A stretch of DNA of 64,000 bases from Pseudobutyrivibrio sp. (GCF_015057185.1 NZ_SVEV01000013.1:21786-85785), one strand, 5' to 3'; shown: positions 45,738-53,723, counted from the stretch's first letter. Notes: generated from the letters alone by a model not told the origin. Numbers and translations: made by a program.

Positions 45738-45741
45738 AGGC

Positions 45742-45906
45742 TTATCCTACTGAAACATATCTAGATGTAATCTCGCGAATCACATCCTCAACATCAATCT
45801 CTTTTTCAATGATCATTCTCCCGCGTTCAATCTCCTGCGGTGTGAGTATCATATCCTCCATTGCAAACGAGGCAGAGACGCTAGCTATTTTCTCATCTGT
45901 AGACAT
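45742..45906 (-). CDS. VbhA-like Fic antitoxin
   Basis: A 54-residue protein starting at ATG 45906, preceded by AAGGAGAG with good spacing. An upstream ATG at 45939 (65 residues) is the alternative. The segment SASFAMEDMILTPQEIERG fits the VbhA inhibitory helix (S/T)xxxE(G/N), here S-F-A-M-E-D, with Asp instead of Gly/Asn. The Glu would block the gamma-phosphate site of the Fic enzyme. The C-terminal helix (VEDVIREITSRY) resembles the rest of VbhA. The gene order, antitoxin first with a 4-base gap, supports a toxin-antitoxin pair. Confidence 0.8.
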   Translation of the reverse strand: MSTDEKIASVSASFAMEDMILTPQEIERGRMIIEKEIDVEDVIREITSRYVSVG

Positions 45907-45928
45907 TAATCTCTCCTTAGTTATCGGA

Positions 45929-45997
45929 TTAAAAACCATATTTTTCACCTTTTTTAGGATATGGAATTTCAAGAAATTCAGCATCTGTAACCGGCAT
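45929..45997 (-). CDS. Short 22-codon ORF overlapping the antitoxin start region
   Basis: An ATG at 45997 opens a 22-codon frame (begins MPVTDAEFLEIPYPKKGEKY) that stops at 45929, about 23 bases before the antitoxin start. If one T of the five-T run in GGTTTTTAATCC is skipped, the frame joins the antitoxin frame smoothly. It may be a leader peptide, a frameshifted N-terminus or chance. No good ribosome binding site is seen. Confidence 0.3.
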   Translation of the reverse strand: MPVTDAEFLEIPYPKKGEKYGF

Positions 45998-46175
45998 GTT
46001 TTTGATAACAAAAATCATGTCTCACTTTAGTGAAATCTCTGAATGCGAAAATGAAATTTCAAAATCCTTGCGCCTGCTTTGGGCTATTTATGGAATACGC
46101 CCACTAACTGTAATGGTAAATCTGCGACTGACTGCCACTTTATTATTGACATTGGTCACAGATTGATTTGGTTTT

Positions 46176-46181
46176 ATTATA
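46176..46181 (-). promoter_or_regulatory. Candidate -10 for the fic module
   Basis: Minus-strand TGTGTTATAAT with a weak -35 (CTGCAA, 17 bases upstream), about 250 bases before the antitoxin start. The leader carries a TCACT-TT-AGTGA dyad at 46022-46033, a possible autoregulatory site. Confidence 0.35.
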
Positions 46182-46578
46182 ACACATAACTTATGCATTT
46201 GCAGTTGGGTCATTTTATGCTGTCTCTGAGTTGATATTTTCCTGAGTACCACATGACAACACCGCTTGCCACCGCACCTGTGAAGTGTATCCACCTAAGA
46301 GCACGATTTCTATATTCTCTTTCCACATTCTTCCCCACCTAAGGCCAGCATTAAAGCATGGCGAGGCTTTCTCTACCATAAAGTTGGTATGGCTATGTAG
46401 TCGACCTGGATACGACTAAGGAAGATGACGCACACTCAAATGCTTACGCTTTGTGCCACTATCCCCATGGTATGCTTATATTGGTTGTTCTTCGCTTCAA
46501 CTATTTTAGTTAAAACTGGAGTCAACAAAGTAACCAGCACAGGGCTGTATCCGATGCCGCCATTGCAAATTTCTGATT

Positions 46579-46692
46579 CTAAAACAATATCATCATCGGT
46601 ATTATCATCGCACCCATATTTATCACCATTCCACCTAGTGATAATGCATAATTTACCCTCGTTAATTCTTTTTGCAAGGCAATTATTTTCAT
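46579..46692 (-). CDS. Possible small hydrophobic peptide (37 residues)
   Basis: ATG at 46692 with a weak AGAGG ribosome binding site opens a 37-residue frame ending in one hydrophobic helix (ALSLGGMVINMGAMIIPMM). Size and layout resemble small membrane peptides, including type I toxins, but an overlapping frame on the same strand also looks protein-like, so this may be chance or a gene remnant. Confidence 0.3.
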   Translation of the reverse strand: MKIIALQKELTRVNYALSLGGMVINMGAMIIPMMILF

Positions 46693-46903
46693 ACTTCTAC
46701 CTCTGATACTGTGGTGTTTATCTTCTGTCTTGGTGCTTATTCTTGTTCCGATGTCGTTCATCTTTTGTTACTTTTTTATTCCGTAAATGTTCTGTTCCTG
46801 TTCTGCTCTTAGATTTTTTCTACAGGATAATCAAGAAGTGTGACAATCAATGGTTTTATACCTCTTTTTTGCCAGCATGGGCTTCTAAAAATATTCTTAT
46901 ATA

Positions 46904-47074
46904 CTACTTCAATTCCATGACATCCGCATCTGTAAGAAATATAATTCCATCTATTACCTCTCCTACAACTTTTTCCTCACTAGCTACATTTGCTACCTCA
47001 GCTAATTCTTTGATGGCTCTGTTCACAATCATATTGATGGAGCGGATAACACTTATCTATCTTGTTTTCTTCAT
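46904..47074 (-). pseudogene. Probable remnant ORF with in-frame stop
   Basis: From ATG 47074 the frame reads five codons, a TAG, then an open protein-like stretch (RAIKELAEVANVASEEKVVG and on to DADVMELK) ending at 46904. The composition resembles an amphipathic helical protein. Downstream, a different frame (GIEVVYKNIFRSPCW...) also looks coding, suggesting a frameshift. Family not recognised. Confidence 0.3.
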
Positions 47075-47245
47075 TAATATCACATAATATTACCACGCTG
47101 ATTAGATTTAATATGTAGATATTTTCGCATTCTAACACATTGCAGATGCAGTATTTTCTTTCATGATTAAAAGCTTTTTACATTTTCTATTATTTTAGTA
47201 TTTATTATTACATTTGATTTCCCGCTATTTATCCAATCTCTGTTG

Positions 47246-48031
47246 TCAATTCAGATACCATTTGATTTTCTCTTCAATTAGTTTTATATCTAATGGCGCG
47301 AGCTCCGTTTCCATCGAAACTATCAAATCCTGCCCAAGCATTATTCCATTTTTCTCGTACATATTAAGCTTCTCTAGGTTTTTACTTGCATAATCTGGGT
47401 CTGAAGCCAATCCCAAATGCTCCCAGTAAATAGTCTTGCGCTCTTTTACATTTAACAAAACAAAATCCGGATATATTGTTTTACCATTTTTTAGCTTTAT
47501 CTCTGGCTCATACTGATAGGGGATATTGTACTTATAGAACAAATCTGCCAATATTTTTTCTGATTTCGACCGCACATACTCTCCGCGCTCCGTTTTGTAC
47601 TTACCTTTCTCTGGAAATGGATTTTGGTTTCCTGGACGCTGCTGCAACCACTGCTCTATATACTGTTCATCCGGCAGAATTAATGGCTCGATCAAGATTC
47701 TTTTGGCATGGCTCCTATTCTCATATACCTCTTTCAAGGCGAGCTCATGATAATTATCAAGGAATTGCTCTAATTGCTTCTTTTGCTTTTCCAGCTCATC
47801 CTTTAAATTTCTATAATACTCTTGCTGCGCCATGTTTTTTATTATGTCAAGATCAGTTTTCTTAATGTAAGTACGGCTTTTATCTGGGTGATAAATGTAG
47901 TATTGATAACCGTTTTTTCTCTTGGAAAAACTGATTGTACCGTCAATATCCTCTGCTTTGTCAATCATTAACTTCTCTAGTTTCGCCAATATCAGTTTTA
48001 TATTCTCAAGTTTCTCGTAGTATTTTTTCAT
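47246..48031 (-). CDS. Predicted PD-(D/E)XK-fold nuclease-like protein
   Basis: A 261-residue protein. The N-terminal half (about 1-105) is helical and probably coiled coil (LKDELEKQKKQLEQFLDNY). The C-terminal half has features of a PD-(D/E)XK nuclease fold: SEKILADL (Glu158), then YPDF (Asp189) and IYWEHLG (Glu204), where the usual Lys is His, as in several helicase-associated or defence nucleases. The gene stands alone. The 53-bp repeat array lies directly upstream of its start, so its transcript may include the array. Host defence or mobile-element function is possible but unproven. Confidence 0.65.
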   Translation of the reverse strand: MKKYYEKLENIKLILAKLEKLMIDKAEDIDGTISFSKRKNGYQYYIYHPDKSRTYIKKTDLDIIKNMAQQEYYRNLKDELEKQKKQLEQFLDNYHELALKEVYENRSHAKRILIEPLILPDEQYIEQWLQQRPGNQNPFPEKGKYKTERGEYVRSKSEKILADLFYKYNIPYQYEPEIKLKNGKTIYPDFVLLNVKERKTIYWEHLGLASDPDYASKNLEKLNMYEKNGIMLGQDLIVSMETELAPLDIKLIEEKIKWYLN

Positions 48032-48083
48032 ATCTTCTTACTCCTCTTTAATATAAACACGTAATTTCACATTTCCGCTTGAT

Positions 48084-48719
48084 TTCGTGCCTTACTCTTT
48101 CTCCGTAAACACGATTTCCTTCTCTTTCTCTACCTCTTCGTGTCTGCTGTGCTCTCTGCTGACACGAATCTCTGCATTTTCACCACTCCTTCGTGTCTTC
48201 TCCCCGCTCTGCTGACACGTACATCCACATTTTCTCCACCTCTTCGTGTCCTATGCTCTCTCCACTGACACGAATCTCTGCATTTTCTCCACTTCTTCGT
48301 GTCCTCTGCTCTCTACGCTGACACGTACATCCACATTTTCTCCACCTCTTCGTGTCCTCTGCCCCCTCCACTGACACGAATCTCTGCATTTTCTCCACTT
48401 CTTCGTGTCCTCTGCTCTCTACGCTGACACGTACATCCACATTTTCTCCACTCCTTCGTGTCTTCTCCCCGCTCTGCCGACACGTACATCTGCATTTTCT
48501 CCACTTCTTCGTGTCCTATGCCCACTCCACTGACACGTACATCTACATTTTCACTACTCCTTCATGTCTTCTGAACACTCTTCCAACACGAATCTCCGCA
48601 TTTTCTCCACTCCTTCGTGTCTTCTCCCCGCTCTGCTGACACGTACATCTACTCTTTCTCTACTCCTTCGTGTCCTCAGGCCTCTCTACAGCCCATAATG
48701 ACACGAAACTCTACTCTAT
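48084..48719. repeat. 53-bp tandem repeat array (about 12 units)
   Basis: The marker octamer TTCGTGTC (or a near variant) starts at 48084, 48137, 48190, 48243, 48296, 48349, 48402, 48455, 48508, 48561, 48614 and 48667, an exact 53-base period throughout. Each unit also contains GACACGAA or GACACGTA about 15 bases after the octamer, giving an internal inverted repeat able to form a hairpin, and a CATTTTCTCCAC-type segment. In the left half, two subtypes (GACACGAATCTC and GACACGTACATC) alternate. A degenerate unit lies just before 48084. The period is not a multiple of three, so this is not a conventional coding repeat. Confidence 0.93.
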
Positions 48720-48918
48720 TCCTATCTCCACGTGTTGCAGACCCTTACTCCACACCTACGTTATGCCAAATTCCTGAATTCTTAGGTCTAAATCAATTAT
48801 TTAAATAAATACTCTTCATACGATTGATAGAATCTCTGCTACTTTCCTATCGCTTGCTGGCGCTGACTATTTCCTGCAAGCAAAAAACCCATTTGCCCCA
48901 GTACTATTTAAGGCGTAC
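48720..48918. other. Spacer between repeat array and dyad cluster
   Basis: About 200 bases without a gene. It includes the 3' end of the candidate small RNA on the minus strand, with a stem GCCC-TAGTAC/GTACT-GGGGC near 48893-48924 and a T-rich stretch just beyond. Confidence 0.4.
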
Positions 48919-49034
48919 TAGGGCATGTATTCACAGTGATTCAATTCATATTCAAGTTATAATGGGATTTTAGGTTCACAGATAATGAACCCATAAATAA
49001 GATTGTTATATTAGAACAAATCTTTCAAAACTCG
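48893..49034 (-). ncRNA. Candidate small RNA or leader transcript
   Basis: The strong minus-strand promoter at 49041-49069 predicts a start near 49034. No open frame follows. The transcript would contain a GGTTCA/TGAACC hairpin (48973-48991) and end in a possible terminator stem GCCCTAGTAC/GTACTGGGGC, followed after seven bases by TTTTTT. If the terminator is read through, the RNA would continue across the 53-bp repeats to the gene at 48031. Not matched to any known RNA class. Confidence 0.4.
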
Positions 49035-49251
49035 TTGTCTAATATAACGTGCAATTTTCGACTTGTCAAGTAGAAAATATGACTTCTTGCTGACTAAACA
49101 ATGAAATTGTCAGCAAGAATCCTGCTTCGCAGGACATGAAAATAGATAAATCTATTTTCATGGTAGTTACGATTCCAGTTTTTCTGATGAAAAACAGGAG
49201 TCTATAGATTCTTGTTTTTCATCAAACAACATTCTAAATTAATATGCCCTA
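48919..49251. repeat. Cluster of perfect dyads enclosed by an outer 8-bp inverted repeat
   Basis: TAGGGCAT (48919-48926) pairs with ATGCCCTA (49244-49251). Inside are GTTATATTAG/CTAATATAAC (49005-49014 and 49039-49048), an ACTTG-T-CAAGT dyad (49054-49078), TTCTTGCTGAC/GTCAGCAAGAA (49084-49119), TCCTGC/GCAGGA (49120-49134), CATGAAAATAGAT and its complement (49135-49162), and TGATGAAAAACA/TGTTTTTCATCA (49185-49224). Four hairpins follow each other almost without gaps between 49084 and 49224. Confidence 0.8.
49041..49069 (-). promoter_or_regulatory. Near-consensus minus-strand promoter covered by dyads
   Basis: TTGACA (49064-49069), 17-base spacer, TATATT (49041-49046) on the minus strand. The -35 lies inside the 25-bp dyad 49054-49078, and the -10 lies in one arm of the GTTATATTAG inverted repeat, so repressor binding at either site would block it. 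Confidence 0.7.
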
Positions 49252-49270
49252 CAACACTATTACAACAAAA

Positions 49271-49302
49271 AATCCCACCACAGCCTAAACTGTGATGGGA
49301 TC
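49271..49302 (-). terminator. Terminator of the marR-ABC operon
   Basis: Minus-strand stem ATCCCATCACAG/CTGTGGTGGGAT with a 6-base loop followed by TTTTTTG, about 170 bases downstream of the last ABC stop. Confidence 0.92.
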
Positions 49303-49304
49303 TG

Positions 49305-49471
49305 GAAGCAGGTTCTCCCCACTGTGTGGGTCCCCCCCTAAATGCCCTAACTTCATGTGGGCATTAATAAATTGCCCTCTTTCGGGAAAGCTGCGCCCAT
49401 TTGAAATCGCTTCGCGATGGGGCGCGCTGTGGCATACAGGGTCCCACCACTTCGTGGTCCCTCCCTATATG
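49305..49471 (-). other. Structured 3' region of the ABC operon
   Basis: Between the ABC stop and the terminator lie further inverted repeats: AATGCCC/GGGCATT (49341-49365), GCGCCCAT/ATGGGGCGC with a TTCG turn (49393-49425), and ACCAC-TTC-GTGGT (49446-49458). This is an unusually folded, GC-rich 3' untranslated region. Confidence 0.55.
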
Positions 49472-51382
49472 CTATGCATTCTGAATCTTGCCTGTATACA
49501 ACTGGTAGTACTTGCCGCCCTCAGTGATGAGTTCATCGTGGCTACCACGCTCGATGATGCGTCCTTGGTCAAGAACCATGATGCAATCTGAGTTGCGGAT
49601 AGTTGATAAACGGTGGGCAATTACAAATGTTGTACGTCCGTGCATTAGCTTGTCCATACCGTCCTGAACGATTTTCTCGGTACGAGTATCGATTGATGAT
49701 GTAGCCTCGTCGAGGATTAGTACTGGTGGATCTGCGATTGCAGCTCTGGCGATTGCAAGTAGCTGGCGCTGGCCCTGTGAAAGGTTGCCGCCGTCACCAG
49801 AGATTACAGTGTCATAGCCCTGTGGCAATCTGCGAATGAATCCATCTGCATTGGCAAGCTTTGCGGCTGCAATGACCTCTTCTTCAGTGGCGTCAAGCTT
49901 TCCATAACGGATGTTATCAGCAATTGTGCCTGTAAACAAATGAGTATCCTGCAAAACGATACCAAGCGAACGACGTAAATCCGCCTTCTTTATCTTGTTG
50001 ATGTTGATTCCATCGTAACGAATCTTTCCATCAGCAATATCGTAAAATCTGTTAATCAGATTAGTGATTGTAGTTTTTCCTGCACCAGTTGCACCAACAA
50101 ATGCAATCTTCTGACCTGGTGTAGCAAAAAGCTTTATGTTGTGAAGTACTGTCTTGTCTGGATTGTATGCAAAATCTACATCATCAAAAACAATATCTCC
50201 TTCAAGCTTCTGATAAGTTGTAGTGCCCTCTGCTTTGTGGAAATGCTTCCATGCCCACATGCCTGTACGCTCTTTGCACTCGACAATCTCACCATTTTCT
50301 TCCTTTGCGTTAACAAGCATTACGTAGCCTTCGTCTGTCTCAGGCTCCTCATCAATGAGGGTAAATACACGCTCGGCACCAGCCATAGCAAGAACAATTG
50401 ACTGGAACTGCTGTGAAACCTGCATGATTGGCATAATAAATGATCGTGTAAACTGGAGGAATGAAACAAGCGCTCCAAGTGTAAGGCCTGTCCAGCCGTT
50501 AAGAGCAAGTGTACCACCTACCACTGCACAAATAACGTAGTTCACGTTACCAAGCTGCGCGTTTACAGGACCTAACGAATTTGCCAATCTGTTTGCGCGG
50601 TAAGCGTTGTTGTAAAGCTCCTCGTTAAGCTCATTGAACTTCTCCATTACCTCATCTTCATGGCAGAAAACCTTAACAACCTTCTGTCCATTCATGATTT
50701 CCTCGATGTTGCCGTTTACTGCACCGAGAGCCTGCTGCTGCTTGCGGAAATATCTTCCAGATGTGCCAGCAAGTACCTTTGTGGTGAACACAATCACGAG
50801 AATCATTGCAATTGTGACACCAGTAAGTGTTGGTGACATCATCAGCATGTAAACAAATACTGTCACGATTGTGATTGCACTGTTAAACATCTGTGGAAAA
50901 CTCTGTGAAATCATCTGGCGAAGTGTATCAATATCGTTTGTGTAAATTGACATGATATCGCCGTGTGCATGTGTATCGAAGTAGCGGATTGGTAAATCCT
51001 CCATCTTCTCAAACATCTCATTTCTCAAATCTCTTAGCGAGCCCTGGGCAACGAAAATCATTATCCAGTTGTATGAGAACATTGTGATAATACCTATTGC
51101 ATAGTAGACAATTAATGTCTTGATGCCATCTAAAAGTGGTCCAAAATCTGTGCTGCCACTTTCTATCATAGGTAAAATGTATACATCAATCAGCTGCTGC
51201 ATGAAGGCTGTTCCCTTTGCATTGCAGATTACTGATACGAAAATACAGATAATTACAAGTACCAGCTGTACTGGATATCTGCTTCCAACATATTTAACAA
51301 GTCGGCCGAGAACTCCACGTCTTGCGGCCTTCTGTTCCTTGGTCAGTTTAGGTACTGATCCTGGTTGTGGTCCTCTAGGCAT
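49472..51382 (-). CDS. ABC exporter subunit (TMD-NBD), catalytic half
   Basis: A 636-residue half-transporter with an N-terminal membrane domain (about 30-345) and an ATPase domain (about 395-636). Walker A GATGAGKT is at 430-437, the signature LSQGQ at 534-538, Walker B VLILDEA at 554-560 with the catalytic Glu, and the H-loop His at 590 in FVIAHRLST. This is the active half of a heterodimer whose partner is the upstream gene (TAATG overlap at 51382). A 35-residue insertion before the ATPase (about 360-395) distinguishes it from the partner. Controlled by the MarR-type regulator that heads the operon; substrate unknown. Confidence 0.95.
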   Translation of the reverse strand: MPRGPQPGSVPKLTKEQKAARRGVLGRLVKYVGSRYPVQLVLVIICIFVSVICNAKGTAFMQQLIDVYILPMIESGSTDFGPLLDGIKTLIVYYAIGIITMFSYNWIMIFVAQGSLRDLRNEMFEKMEDLPIRYFDTHAHGDIMSIYTNDIDTLRQMISQSFPQMFNSAITIVTVFVYMLMMSPTLTGVTIAMILVIVFTTKVLAGTSGRYFRKQQQALGAVNGNIEEIMNGQKVVKVFCHEDEVMEKFNELNEELYNNAYRANRLANSLGPVNAQLGNVNYVICAVVGGTLALNGWTGLTLGALVSFLQFTRSFIMPIMQVSQQFQSIVLAMAGAERVFTLIDEEPETDEGYVMLVNAKEENGEIVECKERTGMWAWKHFHKAEGTTTYQKLEGDIVFDDVDFAYNPDKTVLHNIKLFATPGQKIAFVGATGAGKTTITNLINRFYDIADGKIRYDGININKIKKADLRRSLGIVLQDTHLFTGTIADNIRYGKLDATEEEVIAAAKLANADGFIRRLPQGYDTVISGDGGNLSQGQRQLLAIARAAIADPPVLILDEATSSIDTRTEKIVQDGMDKLMHGRTTFVIAHRLSTIRNSDCIMVLDQGRIIERGSHDELITEGGKYYQLYTGKIQNA

Positions 51383-53145
51383 TAGTCCTCGCCTCCTTCC
51401 TGAGCCTTGTCAAAGTCGGCGCTGCCGGCTCCTGTCTGCTGCTCGTAAATCTCTTTGTAAATCTCATTTCTAGCCATCAATTCTTCGTGTGTACCGAAGT
51501 CGTTGACCTTACCATCATCCATGACGATGATTCTGTCAGCATCCATAACAGATGAAATACGCTGGGCAATGATAAGCTTTGTTGTGCCCGGAATCTCCTC
51601 ACGGAAGGCACGACGGATACTGGCGTCTGTAGCTGTATCTACTGCCGATGTTGAGTCATCCAAAATAAGAATCTTTGGTTTCTTAAGAAGAGCTCTAGCG
51701 ATACAAAGTCTCTGACGCTGTCCACCTGATACGTTAGTACCGCCCTGCTCGATGTGTGTGTTGTATCCATTTGGGAATTTCTCGATAAATTCATCTGCAC
51801 AAGCAAGCTTGGCTGCACGTCTAACCTCTTCATCTGTGGCATTCTTGTCACCCCAGCGAAGATTCTCTGCAATTGTTCCAGAGAAAAGAACATTGTTCTG
51901 AAGCACAACTGCTACCTGGTTACGAATAGTTTCCACATCGTAATCCTTTACATTGATGCCTCCAACTAAAACCTCGCCTTCGTTTACATCGTAAAGGCGT
52001 GAAATCATTGAAACAAGTGTTGATTTTGCTGAACCTGTGCCACCTAAAACACCAATTGTCTCACCAGAATTAATGGTAAGGTTGATGTGATCAAGAACTG
52101 GTCTCTCAGCTGTTTTATTGTATCCAAAAACAACATCCTTAAACTCAATTGAGCCGTCAGGTACTTCGTACACTGGATTCTCGCCGTTTGTAATAGTTGT
52201 CTTCTCTTCAAGCACTTCATAAATACGTTTCGTGCTGGCCACTGACATAGTAACCATGATGAAAATCATTGCGAAAAACATCAGTGACATAAGAATGTTC
52301 ATGCAGTAAGAGAATAATGATACAAGCTCACCTGTTGTAAGTGTGCCATCAATAACGATAAAGTGCGCACCAAACCAGCTGATAAGAATGATACATACAT
52401 ACACAACCAAACTCATCATTGGCATTGTGAAAGCAATCATCTTTTCTGCGGTTGTTGCAGCCTTGTAAATACCCTGGCTACCGTTGATGAACTTTGTCTT
52501 TTCAAATGCTTCACGAACGTATGCCTTAACAACTCTGATACCTGTAACATTTTCCTGAACAGAAGCATTCAACTCATCGTACTTTTTCATAAGTGTCTCA
52601 AAAAGTGGTCTTGTTTTGAAAAGTACAAAAGTCATAAATCCAAGAATGATGCACATTGCAATAAAGAAATTCGAAGCAATGCGACCATTAATTTTGAAAG
52701 AAAGTATCATGGCCACGATAACTGTAACTGGTGCTCTGAAGCCCATTCTAAGAACCATGATAAATGCGTTCTGCACGTTAGTAACGTCTGTGGTAAGACG
52801 TGTAACAAGTCCTGCTGTGGAATACTTGTCGATGTTTTCGAATGAGAAGGTCTGGATGTTTTCAAACATAGCCTTTCTCAAATTCTTAGCCAAACCGGCT
52901 GATGCCTTGCTGCCATAAACAGCTCCCATGATTCCACCAAAAAGTCCAATGACTGCACAGATGAGCATGTATCCACCAATGCGGTAAATCTCGCTCATGT
53001 TACCTTGCTCCACTCCCTTGTCAACCAAATCAGCGATGAGAAGCGGAATAACCATTTCCATTGCAACCTCGAGAATCATAAAAACAGGAGTAACTAAAGC
53101 AGCCGCTTTGTATTCTTTGATTTCCTGTAGAATTCTCTTAACCAA
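51382..53145 (-). CDS. ABC exporter subunit (TMD-NBD), degenerate half
   Basis: A 587-residue half-transporter partner of the gene at 49472-51382. Walker A reads GGTGSAKS (368-375), with Ala where the last Gly of GxxGxGKS is usual. The signature NVSGGQRQR is normal. Walker B ends ILILDDSTS with Asp for Glu, and the H-loop has Gln (LIIAQRISS). These changes mark the non-hydrolytic half of a heterodimeric exporter. It starts 3 bases after the MarR-type gene, so the three genes form one operon resembling drug-export operons under MarR control. Confidence 0.95.
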   Translation of the reverse strand: MVKRILQEIKEYKAAALVTPVFMILEVAMEMVIPLLIADLVDKGVEQGNMSEIYRIGGYMLICAVIGLFGGIMGAVYGSKASAGLAKNLRKAMFENIQTFSFENIDKYSTAGLVTRLTTDVTNVQNAFIMVLRMGFRAPVTVIVAMILSFKINGRIASNFFIAMCIILGFMTFVLFKTRPLFETLMKKYDELNASVQENVTGIRVVKAYVREAFEKTKFINGSQGIYKAATTAEKMIAFTMPMMSLVVYVCIILISWFGAHFIVIDGTLTTGELVSLFSYCMNILMSLMFFAMIFIMVTMSVASTKRIYEVLEEKTTITNGENPVYEVPDGSIEFKDVVFGYNKTAERPVLDHINLTINSGETIGVLGGTGSAKSTLVSMISRLYDVNEGEVLVGGINVKDYDVETIRNQVAVVLQNNVLFSGTIAENLRWGDKNATDEEVRRAAKLACADEFIEKFPNGYNTHIEQGGTNVSGGQRQRLCIARALLKKPKILILDDSTSAVDTATDASIRRAFREEIPGTTKLIIAQRISSVMDADRIIVMDDGKVNDFGTHEELMARNEIYKEIYEQQTGAGSADFDKAQEGGED

Positions 53146-53148
53146 ATT

Positions 53149-53631
53149 CTAATCCTCCTTCTTTAATTCTATATACGATTTGTAGTTTTTAGCATTTTCA
53201 CGCATTTTCTCAAGAACCTGTAGCAATATCTCAATGTGCTCCGGTGGAATATCTTGAGAAATGTAGTCGTCTACCGCCATAATCTGAGACTCAGCCAATT
53301 CAGTGAATTTCTGACCCTTTTCGGTAACAACAATCTGCTTTTTTCTGGCATCGGTATCAACTGAAACCTTTGCTATATATCCACTCTTTTCCAAATACTG
53401 AATCATATCTGCAAGAGTTGATTTTGGAAAATGAAATAACTTCTCCAAATCCTTTTGGAAAACAGGATCCTTCTGTCTCTGGAGAAAACCAAGTAACCAT
53501 CCATATTTCATATTGCACTGTCCGTCATTGGTCTCGATTACACCTCGATTAACGGCATTTCTAGTCTCTCTGGCTACGCAATCTAAAAGAAATCCTAAAT
53601 GTACCCTTCCATCGAATTCTTTTTCTATCAT
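53149..53631 (-). CDS. MarR-family transcriptional regulator
   Basis: A 160-residue winged-helix regulator. The recognition region is LFHFPKSTLADMIQYLEKSGYIAKV and the wing DTDARKKQIVVTEKG, followed by C-terminal dimerisation helices. MarR proteins usually repress their own operon and respond to small ligands or oxidants. The two ABC genes follow with a 3-base gap, and dyads lie in the promoter region just upstream, so autorepression of the exporter operon is likely. Confidence 0.93.
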   Translation of the reverse strand: MIEKEFDGRVHLGFLLDCVARETRNAVNRGVIETNDGQCNMKYGWLLGFLQRQKDPVFQKDLEKLFHFPKSTLADMIQYLEKSGYIAKVSVDTDARKKQIVVTEKGQKFTELAESQIMAVDDYISQDIPPEHIEILLQVLEKMRENAKNYKSYIELKKED

Positions 53632-53672
53632 GTCTCTCCTTCCCGTGTGTTTTTACACAATATCCCGACTTT

Positions 53673-53701
53673 GTTCGGTTTCGAATATTCCGATTCCGAA
53701 C
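53673..53701. promoter_or_regulatory. Candidate MarR operator
   Basis: GTTCGG...CCGAAC dyad with an AATATT core, immediately downstream of the predicted transcript start. A second small dyad TGTGT-TTTT-ACACA is at 53646-53659 and further TTCG half sites at 53703-53715. Confidence 0.5.
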
Positions 53702-53723
53702 AGTTCGCTTTCGGACAAAACGT

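Larger units (their letters stand above)
45998..47245. other. Gene-poor region with probable decayed coding sequence
   Basis: About 1.25 kb without a convincing intact gene. Several short minus-strand frames have protein-like composition but are broken by stops or frameshifts, listed separately. On both strands around 46310-46500, short frames of 40-55 codons coexist and none has a clear start. No transposase, integrase or target-site duplication is recognised. Confidence 0.5.

Noticed and set aside
46425..47087. Two plus-strand frames of 93 and 114 codons
   Set aside because: Their Ser/Thr-rich composition looks like antisense of the more protein-like minus-strand remnants, and neither has a ribosome binding site.
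48180..48525. Arg/Glu/Gly-rich open frames on the minus strand of the 53-bp array
   Set aside because: The same peptides appear in overlapping frames because the 53-base period shifts phase each unit; no unique start or conserved frame supports a protein, so the array is listed as a repeat.
48084..48719. CRISPR array
   Set aside because: There are no unique spacers: the whole 53-base unit repeats, with only two alternating subtypes, and no cas gene is present.
48893..49034. 6S RNA identity for the candidate small RNA
   Set aside because: The two ends do not pair into the long rod with a central bubble expected for 6S RNA.
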